Shown here: piece by piece, positions 26,531 to 35,408 of the stretch | Layout of the letters: the number at the start of each line of letters is the position of its first letter | Position numbering within the stretch: position 1 is the stretch's first letter | Source: Nostoc sp. NIES-4103 | Lineage (GTDB): Bacteria > Cyanobacteriota > Cyanobacteriia > Cyanobacteriales > Nostocaceae | Assembly (NCBI RefSeq): GCF_002368335.1 | Contig: NZ_AP018288.1 | Location: 4,390,628 to 4,454,627 of the forward strand | DNA length: 64,000 nucleotides | Direction: 5' to 3' | Position numbers and translations under genes: made by a program | Notes under the pieces: generated by a model | Database searches by the model: none | The model's input: the letters and a program-made list of their open reading frames with translations, nothing else | What the model was told of the DNA's origin: nothing

Positions 26531-27910
26531 ATGACTAGGCAATTGATGAAATGGCCTTTCCAAGGAAAATGGATTGCAGCAGGGTTTAGTTTAACCTTGT
26601 TGTTTATGGGACTAGTTATCTTCGCTTCATTTAACAATACAAATGAAATCAAACAAGGTGCTAATCAAGTACAAGATACTTATCAAACCCTCAATACTTT
26701 GACAAATTTTTCTGCGGCAATGACTAGTGCAGAATCAGCACGGCGTGGTTATATATTTTTGGGTAATAGCCAAGATTTACAGCGTTATCATAATGAAGTG
26801 ATCAATATGCAGTCTGAACTTAGACTACTAGAAAAACAGATACATCATACTAGATCGATTCAGCAACAGCGAGTAGCACAGTTGAATTCATTAGTAAATC
26901 AAAGATTAACTCTATTAAAAAAATCAATACAACTTTATCAAAAAGAGAAAACAGCATTACAAACACAAACTAATATTACCGATCGCAGCATCCAACTGCG
27001 AGAAGAGATTATGGCTGCGATCGCAGATATTACATCTGAAGAAAAGCGTTATCTACAAAGTTCTCTAGAGCAATCACAGTATAATATAAATTTGCGAATT
27101 TTTATAGAAATCCTAGGAACTATTTTAAGCCTTGCAGTGATTTTTATTCTAGGTATTATCCTAGAGCGTCAATGGATAAAACGTGAACAAATTGAATCTT
27201 TAAAATCTTCCCTTGCTCAAGAAAAAAAACTTGGAGAACTCAAACTACAATTATTTTCTATGATTTCTCATGAATTTCGTACACCTTTGAGTGTAATTTT
27301 ACTTTCATCTCAGTTATTAAAAGAGATTCTGACAGAGTTAGTAGATGAAAAACAATTAAAAAATCTTTATCGCATTCAATCTTCAGCAAAGTTAATGAAT
27401 CATCTGTTGACAGACATATTAACTTTAACCAGAGCAGAAACTGGTAAACTAGACTATAAACCTCATTTGCTAAACATAGAAAATTTTTGTTTAAATTTGG
27501 TGGAGGATATACAGCTTTTTGGTACAATACCACACCCGATTGAATTTCTGAATAATGGTAAGTGTTTTCGTGCCAATCTAGACGAAAAATTACTTTACTC
27601 TATTTTAAGTAATTTGCTATTAAATGCTATTAAATATTCAACAAACAAAGAAAAAATATACTTAATTTTAAATTCTGAACCTGAAGCTATTTTATTTCAA
27701 GTTATCGATCAAGGAATAGGTATTCCCAGAGTAGAACAGCCAAAAATTTATGAGCCTTTCTATCGATGCCAAAATGTTGAAAACATTGTAGGCACTGGGC
27801 TAGGATTAGCAGTTGTCAAGAAATGTGTAGAACGCCATCAAGGAGAAATTATTGTAGAAAGTGATGTAGGAGTAGGAACAACATTTACTGTCAAAATTCC
27901 TCATACTTAG
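26531..27910 (+). CDS. CHASE3-domain sensor histidine kinase
   Basis: This membrane-bound sensor is 459 aa. A first helix (about 14-33) and second helix (about 188-210) flank an extracytoplasmic CHASE3 domain (about 35-185; ESARRGYIFLGN). HisKA follows with His in ISHEFRTPLSV, then an ATPase domain with N-box LLLNAIKYS, G1 DQGIGI and G2 GTGLGLAV. It is complete. It is divergent from an OmpR-type regulator, its likely partner. Its TAG stop (27908-27910) is the first three bases of a MITE-like element, so the original stop may have been elsewhere. Confidence 0.9.
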   Translation: MTRQLMKWPFQGKWIAAGFSLTLLFMGLVIFASFNNTNEIKQGANQVQDTYQTLNTLTNFSAAMTSAESARRGYIFLGNSQDLQRYHNEVINMQSELRLLEKQIHHTRSIQQQRVAQLNSLVNQRLTLLKKSIQLYQKEKTALQTQTNITDRSIQLREEIMAAIADITSEEKRYLQSSLEQSQYNINLRIFIEILGTILSLAVIFILGIILERQWIKREQIESLKSSLAQEKKLGELKLQLFSMISHEFRTPLSVILLSSQLLKEILTELVDEKQLKNLYRIQSSAKLMNHLLTDILTLTRAETGKLDYKPHLLNIENFCLNLVEDIQLFGTIPHPIEFLNNGKCFRANLDEKLLYSILSNLLLNAIKYSTNKEKIYLILNSEPEAILFQVIDQGIGIPRVEQPKIYEPFYRCQNVENIVGTGLGLAVVKKCVERHQGEIIVESDVGVGTTFTVKIPHT

Positions 27911-28015
27911 TGGACTGACACAGCTAAAATGTTGCAATAGATTTTCTTGTGAGGCGGGCTTCTAGCCATCACAAGAGGAAATTTCATGCACTATTTTAGC
28001 CTTGTCACGCTACTA
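27908..28015. mobile_element. MITE-like inverted-repeat element, copy 2 (108 bp)
   Basis: The left end TAGTGGACTGACACAGCTAA and the complement of the right end TAGTAGCGTGACAAGGCTAA form imperfect terminal inverted repeats of about 37 bp around a short GC hairpin core. It matches copies at 12082 and 50290. The first three bases serve as the stop codon of the upstream kinase. Confidence 0.75.
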
Positions 28016-28155
28016 AATTTACATCTATTAACATAGTTATAAATATGATCGCCGACTTAGTTATTAAGATAATAATTTATCAGCTTTATAGAAGTACTTT
28101 CTGCTGGCTTACCTTGGGTATAAAATAAGAAATAAAATACCAATTTAATATTCCA

Positions 28156-30153
28156 TTAAAAGTGAGACAACCGCCAAATCTTGATAATGTTATCAGCACT
28201 ACCACCACTGGCCAGAGTCCCTGCATCTGGGCTGATGGCTACGGAATAAATGTAGCCAGAATCCTGTTTTAAGGTGCGAATTTCTTGTCCTGTTGTTGGA
28301 TTCCATAATTTAATAGTATTGTCATTACTGCCACTAGCAAGGATGACATTATTTAGAGTTTTGCTGTAGGCGACAGAATTGACTTTATCAGAATGTTGCT
28401 TTAAGGTGCGGATTGTCTCTCCCGTTGCCAGATTCCATAATTTAATTGTCTTGTCCTTGCTACCACTGGCAAGGGTCTTACCATCTGGACTGAAAGCAAC
28501 ACAAAGCACCAAGTTAGTATGTCCTTCTAGGGTGCGGATTTGCTTTCCTGTGGCTAAATTCCACAATTTAATTGTCTTGTCCCAACTGCCTGTGGCTAGG
28601 GTTTTGCCGTCTGGACTGAAGGCAACGGCTGCAACTGGTTGCGAGTGTCCCTCTAGGGTGCGGATTTGCTTTCCTGTAGCTAAATCCCACAGTTTAATTG
28701 TCTTGTCTAAGCTGCCACTGGCAAGAGTTTTGCCGTCTGGACTGAAGGCAACGGAAGTAATTCCCTCACTATGTCCCTTGAGAGTGCGAATTTCTTCTGC
28801 GGTTACCGGATTCCACAATTTAATGGTCTTATCTTTACTGCCACTAGCAAGGATTTTGCCATCTGGACTGAAGGCAATAGTCCAAATCCATTCAAAGTGT
28901 CCCTTGAGTGTGTTGATTTCTTTTCCAGTTGTAGGATTCCATAGTTTGATGGTCTTGTCATCGCTACCACTAGCTAGGGTTTTGCCATCTGGACTGAAGG
29001 CGACGGAATTCACATCACTGGCATGACCTTTGAGAGTTTTGGGTTGGTAAGAACTTTCTGAAGACTTGGTAATTAGTTGGGGGATGTACTGTAAATACCA
29101 GGTTCCTCCTAATGCCAACAGTACAATGGCAGCATTGATTAGCAAGCGTTTTTTTAGCTTTTGATTTATTAATTTTAGTGGAACTGGACTGTAAATTGTT
29201 GTTGAGTCTGTGAGGAGGGTTGAGGGTTCTGGTAGTTGTGATGGCTGATTTCTCAAGTCTCGCATTACTTGGTCAGCGGATTGATAACGCTTTTTAATAT
29301 CTGTTTGCAATAATTTATCCAAAACATCAGCCAACTTGACACTTAAAGCTGTGCCGTTTCTATCTGAATTATTTAAATATTGCTGCCAAGTATTAACCCA
29401 ACTATAGCCTTGTTGCAGCCACAATTTTGATGGACGAATGCCAGTGAGTAAATGAAAGCAAGTTGCACCTAAACTAAATAAATCACTGGCTGGGTAAGCT
29501 TTTCCATCCTGCATTTGCTCAATTGGCGTATAACCATGTGAACCAATGGTTGTTCCTAATTGAGTGTGTACTGTTGCTGTGAGTTGCTTGGCAGAACCAA
29601 AATCAATTAGTACTAATCGTCCATCACTGCGACGGCGAATAATATTTTGTGGTTTAATATCTCGGTGAATAACGCCGCGATCGTGGATAAACTTGAGGAT
29701 GGGTAATAAATCTAGCAAAAGTTCTAAAATTTGGCTTTCGCTGTACGTTATTCCTCGTTGCAATTCTTGTAGTAAATTTTGTCCATCAATAAACTGTTGC
29801 ACCAAAAACAAATAATTATCTTGCTCAAAGTAAGCTAAAAGTGCAGGTATTTGGTGATGTTCTCCTAAATGTTGCAGTCTTTGAGCTTCTTCTTGAAATA
29901 ACTCAACTGCTTTCTTTAATGCTGAAGTTTCGCGAACTTTTGGTGCAAATTGCTTGACTACGCACCATTCATTGAGCTTATCTACATCTTCTGATAGATA
30001 TGTTCTGCCAAATCCACCTTCATCAGATAGCACCTTGATGACGCGATAATGACCTCTCAACAGGGGTATTAATGGTGTACTGCAACTATGGCAATACTGG
30101 TTGCCATCGGGATTCTGAGGATTAGGACAATCGGGATTTAAACAGCAGAGCAT
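28156..30153 (-). CDS. Ser/Thr protein kinase with seven WD40 repeats
   Basis: The 665-aa Hanks-type kinase has an N-terminal zinc-ribbon-like CCLNPDCPNP...YCHSC motif. The kinase domain (about 35-300) has glycine loop EGGFGRTYL, Lys in VVKQF, catalytic loop HRDIKPQN and metal motif DFGSAK, all intact. One membrane helix (about 340-355) leads to seven C-terminal WD40 repeats of about 42 residues that would fold as one propeller, probably outside the cytoplasmic membrane. Repeats 1-5 are nearly identical (AFSPDGKTLASGS, KTIKLWN), suggesting recent duplication or homogenisation; repeats 6-7 are diverged. It is divergent from the secreted PPC gene. Substrate unknown. Confidence 0.92.
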   Translation of the reverse strand: MLCCLNPDCPNPQNPDGNQYCHSCSTPLIPLLRGHYRVIKVLSDEGGFGRTYLSEDVDKLNEWCVVKQFAPKVRETSALKKAVELFQEEAQRLQHLGEHHQIPALLAYFEQDNYLFLVQQFIDGQNLLQELQRGITYSESQILELLLDLLPILKFIHDRGVIHRDIKPQNIIRRRSDGRLVLIDFGSAKQLTATVHTQLGTTIGSHGYTPIEQMQDGKAYPASDLFSLGATCFHLLTGIRPSKLWLQQGYSWVNTWQQYLNNSDRNGTALSVKLADVLDKLLQTDIKKRYQSADQVMRDLRNQPSQLPEPSTLLTDSTTIYSPVPLKLINQKLKKRLLINAAIVLLALGGTWYLQYIPQLITKSSESSYQPKTLKGHASDVNSVAFSPDGKTLASGSDDKTIKLWNPTTGKEINTLKGHFEWIWTIAFSPDGKILASGSKDKTIKLWNPVTAEEIRTLKGHSEGITSVAFSPDGKTLASGSLDKTIKLWDLATGKQIRTLEGHSQPVAAVAFSPDGKTLATGSWDKTIKLWNLATGKQIRTLEGHTNLVLCVAFSPDGKTLASGSKDKTIKLWNLATGETIRTLKQHSDKVNSVAYSKTLNNVILASGSNDNTIKLWNPTTGQEIRTLKQDSGYIYSVAISPDAGTLASGGSADNIIKIWRLSHF

Positions 30154-30345
30154 CCTGGGAATCCATTTGCAGTTTGAGTATATATTAATTCATTACATAT
30201 CATTTTGCTATGAAGTTGCCAGAATTATGATTTTACTTTAAAGACGTAATTGAGGAGTAACTAAGCAATTTAAAATTAAAAACGGTATTGTTTTCTCATC
30301 TATACCACACAAAAGTTGTATATCTCATTGTATTGACTGATGAAA

Positions 30346-30412
30346 GATAACTGTGATCAGTAAGCTGTCAACGACGTTCTACTGTGATCGTCGCTATGTA
30401 TAGCTTGTTTTA
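30346..30412 (+). promoter_or_regulatory. Shared upstream element, copy 2 (before the PPC gene)
   Basis: It holds ATAACTGT, GTAAGCTGT, GTTCTACTGTGATCGTCGC and a GCTTGTTTTA tail in the order seen at 26434-26490, with a few extra bases between the second and third block. It lies in the 380-bp divergent spacer between the WD40 kinase and the secreted protein. The rest of that spacer (30154-30345) is AT-rich without recognised features. Confidence 0.4.
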
Positions 30413-30533
30413 GAGGACTCCATATAACAAGATGGCAACTGATTTTGCTGGTAAATACCATTAAAAAGCAGTTCCAAGTATCTCTCTAAGGGAATAAAAC
30501 TAGATTGAAACTACAAAAGTGAGGAGTAAAATT

Positions 30534-32012
30534 ATGGCAGGACAAAATAACAAAAAATATCAGTTTAGATTTGACTTGGCTTTAATTTTTTCTATAACAA
30601 GTAGTTTAGCGATCGCAGCAAGTAATATCCTGCCCATAAGTGCTTTAGAAATTCCACAACGGTCTGAAGAATTTAGAATTGCTAAAACTCCAGATGAAAG
30701 AGAACCAGAAGCGGTACAACAAGGAATCGAGCAAATTCCTACTTCTGAACCACCTGTAACTCCAGCACAGCGCAGCCAACCAATTGATTCTCCTATACCT
30801 GCTCGTGTATCGCCTAAAGTTACTAACCCAACGCCTCAACCTTCAGAAGGTGTTTCTACTCCTGCACCCTCTGGAACAGGAAATACCAACCCAACACCCC
30901 AGCCTTCAGAAGGTGTTTCTACTCCTGCACCCTCTGGAACAGGAAATACTAACCCAGCACCCCAACCTTCACAAGGTGTTTCTACTCCTGCACCCTCTGG
31001 AACAGGAAATACTAACCCAGCACCCCAACCTTCACAAGGTGTTTCTACTCCCGCACCCACTAGACGCAGATACTCTAACCCAGCACCCCAACCTTCACAA
31101 GGTGTTTCTACTCCCGCACCCACTAGACGCAGATACTCTAACCCAGCACCCCAACCTTCACAAGGTGTTTCTACTCCCGCACCCACTAGACGCAGATACT
31201 CTAACCCGACACCCCAGCCTACTCCAAGTTCAGGGAGAAATATAAAACCAATTCCTAACCAAGGTAGAGTTCGCAATCAAATTCCCAAAGGCGCGCCTGT
31301 TTATTCATATGTAACACCACCTTACAAGAAAATTAACTTTGTTGATATTGCTTTTGGTATTCTGTCTAAAAATGATTTTAAATCTCAAGGTAGATATTTT
31401 CATTTCTACCAGTTTCAGGGGCGAGAAAATCAATTGATTCAAATTAGGTTGATTGGCAGTGCTGACCAACGTCGCTCAAATAATTTGCGGTTGCGTCCTT
31501 TTTTGTTTCTGCTTGACCCTGATAACAATGTGATTTTAAAAAGAGGTAGCGCGGGAACAACAAGTGCAACTGGGGATGCATTCATATTTGCCAGATTACC
31601 TGTGAAAGGTACATATACCATTGCAGTTACTAGCCAAAATCCTGGAGATACAGGTCGTTATAGTTTGGCTCTGAGGAATGACAGAGCGAGTTATGCTGTA
31701 GATGAATCAGGGGAATTGACTGCCCAAAGTTCAGTTATTAAACGAAGTGGCAGTCCTTACAATGTTTCTAAGTTTGAAGGCAAAAAAAATCAGCTTGTTA
31801 GTATTCGTGTAGATAGTATCAATGAAGAGTTTTCACCTTATATAGTTTTGCTCAATTCTAAAGGAGAGAGAATTGCTGCTAATAATGGTAAAGATGGTTT
31901 ATATAGTGCTTTGATTGACCGAGCGAGGTTGCCTGAAGATGACACTTATTATCTAATTGTTACTTCCAATAATCCACGGGAACGTGGTACATATCGTTTG
32001 ACTGTCTTCTAA
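30534..32012 (+). CDS. Secreted Pro-rich repeat protein with two PPC-like domains
   Basis: The 492-aa exported protein has a basic N-terminus, hydrophobic core (about 14-36) and likely cleavage after ISA. Residues 98-223 are six 21-residue repeats (NPxPQPSxGVSTPAP plus a variable six-residue spacer), probably an extended linker. Two bacterial pre-peptidase C-terminal (PPC)-like beta-sandwich domains follow (about 265-380 and 385-490; each ends in GTYTIAVTS or DTYYLIVTS and GRYSLAL or GTYRLTV). No protease domain is present. The ATG at 30534 has GAGGAG ahead; an in-frame GTG at 30519 lacks one. It is probably periplasmic or cell-surface. It may belong to the regulon of the CHASE3/OmpR pair. 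Confidence 0.83.
   Translation: MAGQNNKKYQFRFDLALIFSITSSLAIAASNILPISALEIPQRSEEFRIAKTPDEREPEAVQQGIEQIPTSEPPVTPAQRSQPIDSPIPARVSPKVTNPTPQPSEGVSTPAPSGTGNTNPTPQPSEGVSTPAPSGTGNTNPAPQPSQGVSTPAPSGTGNTNPAPQPSQGVSTPAPTRRRYSNPAPQPSQGVSTPAPTRRRYSNPAPQPSQGVSTPAPTRRRYSNPTPQPTPSSGRNIKPIPNQGRVRNQIPKGAPVYSYVTPPYKKINFVDIAFGILSKNDFKSQGRYFHFYQFQGRENQLIQIRLIGSADQRRSNNLRLRPFLFLLDPDNNVILKRGSAGTTSATGDAFIFARLPVKGTYTIAVTSQNPGDTGRYSLALRNDRASYAVDESGELTAQSSVIKRSGSPYNVSKFEGKKNQLVSIRVDSINEEFSPYIVLLNSKGERIAANNGKDGLYSALIDRARLPEDDTYYLIVTSNNPRERGTYRLTVF
30825..31202 (+). repeat. Six 63-bp in-frame tandem repeats
   Basis: Six exact-length 63-bp units encode the 21-residue Pro-rich repeats, followed by a partial seventh. Two spacer types exist: SGTGNT in units 1-3 and TRRRYS in units 4-6, so the array was expanded in two rounds. 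The DNA is nearly identical, and the copy number is likely variable between strains. Confidence 0.95.
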
Positions 32013-32051
32013 TGTTTTCTATGTTTTGAGACGAGGACAAATAATAGGATA

Positions 32052-32198
32052 AACGTGAGTTCGACAGGTGCTGTTTTGACCTCTCCCCCGGCCCCTCTCC
32101 TACAAGGAGAGGGGAGTAAAACCGTGATTTTTTTGTTCCTCCTTCCTCGGCTTTGAAAGGAGGGAGGCCGGGAGGGAGAGGTTCATCGAACTCACGTT
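32052..32198. mobile_element. Inverted-repeat element with CCTCTCCC core
   Basis: AACGTGAGTTCGA (32052-32064) and its perfect complement TCGAACTCACGTT (32186-32198) bound a 147-bp block. Inside it CCTCTCC/GGAGAGG hairpins and a CCTCCTTCC...GGAGGGAGG stem are nested. It is non-coding and located between the PPC gene and the DOPA-dioxygenase-like gene. The rest of this 333-bp gap shows nothing clear. Confidence 0.55.
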
Positions 32199-32345
32199 AA
32201 GATTAAGGTTCAGTTCAAGCTAAAACTCTTTGTGAAAGTCGATTTTTTTTACGTAGATACGTAAACAGCTTGCCGCACGCTACCACAGAAGGGCAGAGTC
32301 CATAGACAGAAGGAGAAATGCTTAACTGAACTGTATTACGTTTTG

Positions 32346-32702
32346 TTAGGTTGTTTGAATGCGTCGAAGGAACCCAATATTAAGTTCTAGTTTTTCTCCT
32401 AACCATAGGGCATGTTCTGTGTGGTCTGCAACATCATCGCCTGTCGAAGGGTGAATTAAAATATCCAACCCCTGATGATTGAGCATTAACCAAGGAACGA
32501 CCTTAGCAAACTGATCTGGTAAAAATAATACTTGATACATTCCTTTTGGGTGTGGGCCGATGGGGTTGTCATGCCAGCGCCCTAGTTGCACGTCAAAGCC
32601 TGCGCCTAATTCTTCGCGTATACGCGCAGCTATATCACGACTAGCGCTATCGTAGTAAATATGAGCGTGAAAATTAGTGATCTCAACAGTATCTTGTGTC
32701 AT
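32346..32702 (-). CDS. DOPA 4,5-dioxygenase family protein
   Basis: The 118-aa protein matches the small DOPA-dioxygenase family (extradiol-type, alpha/beta ferredoxin-like fold). It has NFHAHIYYD at the N-terminus, GPHPKGMYQVLF in the middle, LMLNHQGLDILIHPSTGD, and a late DHTEHALWLGE. The histidines in these motifs are the likely iron ligands. Fungal and plant relatives cleave L-DOPA in betalain-type pathways; the bacterial substrate is uncertain. The ATG at 32702 has GGAG nine bases upstream and is preferred to the one at 32717. Confidence 0.85.
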   Translation of the reverse strand: MTQDTVEITNFHAHIYYDSASRDIAARIREELGAGFDVQLGRWHDNPIGPHPKGMYQVLFLPDQFAKVVPWLMLNHQGLDILIHPSTGDDVADHTEHALWLGEKLELNIGFLRRIQTT

Positions 32703-32760
32703 CGCTCTTATCTCCACTTTTCACCCTGAACTCAAATATATAACGAATGAGGTTAAATGA

Positions 32761-32870
32761 GGCAGGGGGGCGGGGGAGATGGGGGGATGAGGGAGATGAG
32801 GGAGATGAGGGGGATGGGGGGAGAATAAGTAAACCAATTACCAATTACCAATTCCCAATTCCCCAACACT
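32761..32870. repeat. GATGAGGGA 9-bp array and CCAATTA heptamers
   Basis: The region runs from GGGGGG/GATGAGGGA units into ACCAATTACCAATT-type heptamers. This is the mirror order of the arrays at 25.6 and 35.2 kb. It is the same sequence type as the insertion in the phytochrome gene (42561-42760). Confidence 0.85.
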
Positions 32871-32925
32871 TTAAAGTAAATTGCTAAATTAATATAGAGC
32901 TTGGTGGAATAACCGTTAACGCTCA

Positions 32926-35205
32926 GTGTTCACTTTTGTTTGTAAACAGCAACATTTATTAAATTTAAGTTACCGCTGCAACGCTGTGATTAATGGAATA
33001 TTAGAAAAACTCCGAGGTGCGTTGACAAAAGATAAGAGTTATCGTGACACTTCTAGTAATAAAAATTGGTTGCCAATTATTTTAGTTACTAGTTTGGGTG
33101 TCACTGCTTCGGTATGGGGCGTTAGGGAACTGAAATGGTTGCAGTCTTGGGAATTAAAAGTTTATGATCAAATGCTGCGATCGCGTCCTGTGGAGCCACC
33201 TGATTCGCGCATTTTACTGGTTACAATTACTGAAGAAGATATAGCACGAGAAAAATGGCCGCTATCGGATACTAAAATTAATCAGCTCTTAGCAAAATTA
33301 GAGTCTTATCAACCGCGTGTCATTGGTTTAAATATTTATAGACCAGAGCAAAAAAGTTTGGCGGCTGGATTGAAGAATCCAAATAATATCATTGGCACTT
33401 GCTCTTATAGTAGTATGAGCAGATCGGAAATTCCACCGCCACCTAATTTATCTACAGATAATATAGGTTATGCTGATTTAATTCCTGATAACCAAGAAGA
33501 CCAAATTGTCCGCCGCAGTTTGTTATTTTCTGAATCTACAGACAACAAATGTACAACTAAATTTTCATTTGCTGCTTTATTAGCAGTTACTTATCTGGAA
33601 AAAGAAGGTTTGGAAATAGATTTTCCTGACCAATATAATTTCCATCTGGGTAAAACTTATTTCCAAACGCTCAAACCGAATTCTGGTAGCTACCAAAATC
33701 TCGATACGGCTGGGTATCAATTACTCTTAAATTATCGTCATCCAGCACATTTAGTTCAGCAAGTAACTCTTACACAAGTCCTCAACAATCAACTCAACCC
33801 GAATTGGGTAAAAGACAAACTTGTAATTATCGGCACAACAGCCGCTAGCTTACATCCGGGTTTATACACACCTTACAGTGCTTCACCACAGCAACCAGCG
33901 AGAATGCCTGCTGTGTTTTTACATGCACAGATCACAAGTCAACTCCTCAGTACTGTACTGGATCAACGACCTTTGATTTGGTACTGGGATGACTGGGCGG
34001 AACTGTTGTGGATGTGGAGTTGGTCGCTGGTGGGTGGTGTTTTAGCATGGCAGTTACGACACCCTTTACTGCTGCTAGTAGTTGGAGGTACAACCCTAGC
34101 TAGCTTGGTGGGAATAGGCGCTGGTTTGTTTCTGCAAGCTGGGTGGGTGCCGTTAATTCCTTCAGCGATCGCTTTAGTTACAAGTAGTGCTGGTGTCATG
34201 CTTTACACCACATACAAGACTCAGCAGCAAACTCAATTAATTATAGTACAAGTTGAACAACAAAAAGAAGCGATCGCCCAGTTAAATATTATTTTAAAAG
34301 AATCTACAACTACCCCAGACGAAACTACAGTTAGTGATATACATTTTCACACTGAATCTACACCAAAGATACCAGCAAAAACAACTGGGGACTTACTTTT
34401 AGGTGGACGCTACCAAATATCTCAAGTTCTTGGTGCTGGTGGATTTGGTCGCACTTATTTAGCCAAAGATACTCAGCGCCCAGGTCATCCTAATTGTGTA
34501 GTTAAACAATTAATGCCAGCACGTCGAGATACAAAATTTTTACAAGTTGCTAGAAGATTATTTCAGACCGAAGCGGAGATTTTACAAACTTTGGGTAGAC
34601 ATGATCAAATTCCTGCCTTGCTGGCTTATTTTGAAGATAATCAAGAATTTTATTTAGTTCAAGAATATATTTCTGGACACACTTTAGATGAGGAATTATC
34701 ACCTGCACAAGGTGTCCAGAGTGAATCTTTTGTGATTAACATGCTCAAAGGAGTTTTAGAAGTTTTAGCATTTGTACATGAGCATAGTGTAATTCATCGG
34801 GATATCAAACCAACTAATATTATTAGATCTGCTCTAGATAATCGACTAGTATTAATTGATTTTGGAGCAGTCAAATTGATGCAACCACCCAGTAGCGAAC
34901 AAACAGAATTAGCAACAGTAGCCATCGGAACGCGTGGTTATGCACCTCCAGAACAAATGGCTGGTCATCCCCGCTTGTCTAGTGATATTTACGCTTTGGG
35001 AATGATGGGTATTCAAGCGATTACTGGAATGCCACCCCAAGAACTCCAGCCAGACCCAGAAACAGGTAATATTATGTGGCGACAAACAACAAAAGTTAGT
35101 GAAGAATTAGCAGGAATTTTAGATAAGATGGTACGTTATCATTTTAGCGATCGCTACCAATCAGCCGCCGCAGCTTTACAAGATTTAAAACGTATACTTG
35201 AATGA
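32926..35205 (+). CDS. CHASE2-domain Ser/Thr protein kinase
   Basis: The 759-aa membrane protein has a CHASE2 sensor domain (about 60-365; starts SWELKVYDQMLRSRP, ends with a YTPYS segment), then three membrane helices (about 365-435). A coiled-coil linker (about 430-465) leads to a C-terminal Hanks-type kinase (about 495-759). The latter has glycine loop GAGGFGRTYL, Lys in VVKQLMP, catalytic loop HRDIKPTN and DFGAVK. All catalytic residues are present. The GTG at 32926 is uncertain; a GTG at 32986 (MINGILEKL) would shorten it by 20 residues. Sensing is extracytoplasmic; substrate unknown. Confidence 0.88.
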   Translation: MFTFVCKQQHLLNLSYRCNAVINGILEKLRGALTKDKSYRDTSSNKNWLPIILVTSLGVTASVWGVRELKWLQSWELKVYDQMLRSRPVEPPDSRILLVTITEEDIAREKWPLSDTKINQLLAKLESYQPRVIGLNIYRPEQKSLAAGLKNPNNIIGTCSYSSMSRSEIPPPPNLSTDNIGYADLIPDNQEDQIVRRSLLFSESTDNKCTTKFSFAALLAVTYLEKEGLEIDFPDQYNFHLGKTYFQTLKPNSGSYQNLDTAGYQLLLNYRHPAHLVQQVTLTQVLNNQLNPNWVKDKLVIIGTTAASLHPGLYTPYSASPQQPARMPAVFLHAQITSQLLSTVLDQRPLIWYWDDWAELLWMWSWSLVGGVLAWQLRHPLLLLVVGGTTLASLVGIGAGLFLQAGWVPLIPSAIALVTSSAGVMLYTTYKTQQQTQLIIVQVEQQKEAIAQLNIILKESTTTPDETTVSDIHFHTESTPKIPAKTTGDLLLGGRYQISQVLGAGGFGRTYLAKDTQRPGHPNCVVKQLMPARRDTKFLQVARRLFQTEAEILQTLGRHDQIPALLAYFEDNQEFYLVQEYISGHTLDEELSPAQGVQSESFVINMLKGVLEVLAFVHEHSVIHRDIKPTNIIRSALDNRLVLIDFGAVKLMQPPSSEQTELATVAIGTRGYAPPEQMAGHPRLSSDIYALGMMGIQAITGMPPQELQPDPETGNIMWRQTTKVSEELAGILDKMVRYHFSDRYQSAAAALQDLKRILE

Positions 35206-35216
35206 CTCAATTGCAG

Positions 35217-35360
35217 GAAGTGGGAATTGGGAATTGGTAATTGGGAATTGGGAATTGGGAATTGGTTTACTTATTCTCCCCCTCATCTCCCTCATCTCCC
35301 TCATCCCCCTCATCCCCCCATCTCCCTCATCTCCCCCATCTCCCTCATCTCCCCTGCACC
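35217..35360. repeat. GGGAATT heptamers followed by CTCCCTCAT 9-bp array
   Basis: About eight heptamers are followed by roughly ten CATCTCCCT/CATCCCCCT units between the CHASE2 kinase and the transporter gene. This two-part arrangement is repeated elsewhere in the window. Confidence 0.88.
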
Positions 35361-35408
35361 CCCTGGGGTGTCTCGACCCTTGATCCTGAAAACTCTAATT
35401 AATTTATT

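Noticed and set aside
28379..29026. 215-codon frame antisense to the WD40 kinase
   Set aside because: It is a shadow of the repeated WD40 sequence; the sense strand is clearly coding.
30784..31276. Two long frames overlapping the Pro-rich repeats
   Set aside because: A 63-bp periodic array keeps other frames open by periodicity; they lack starts, domains and neighbours.
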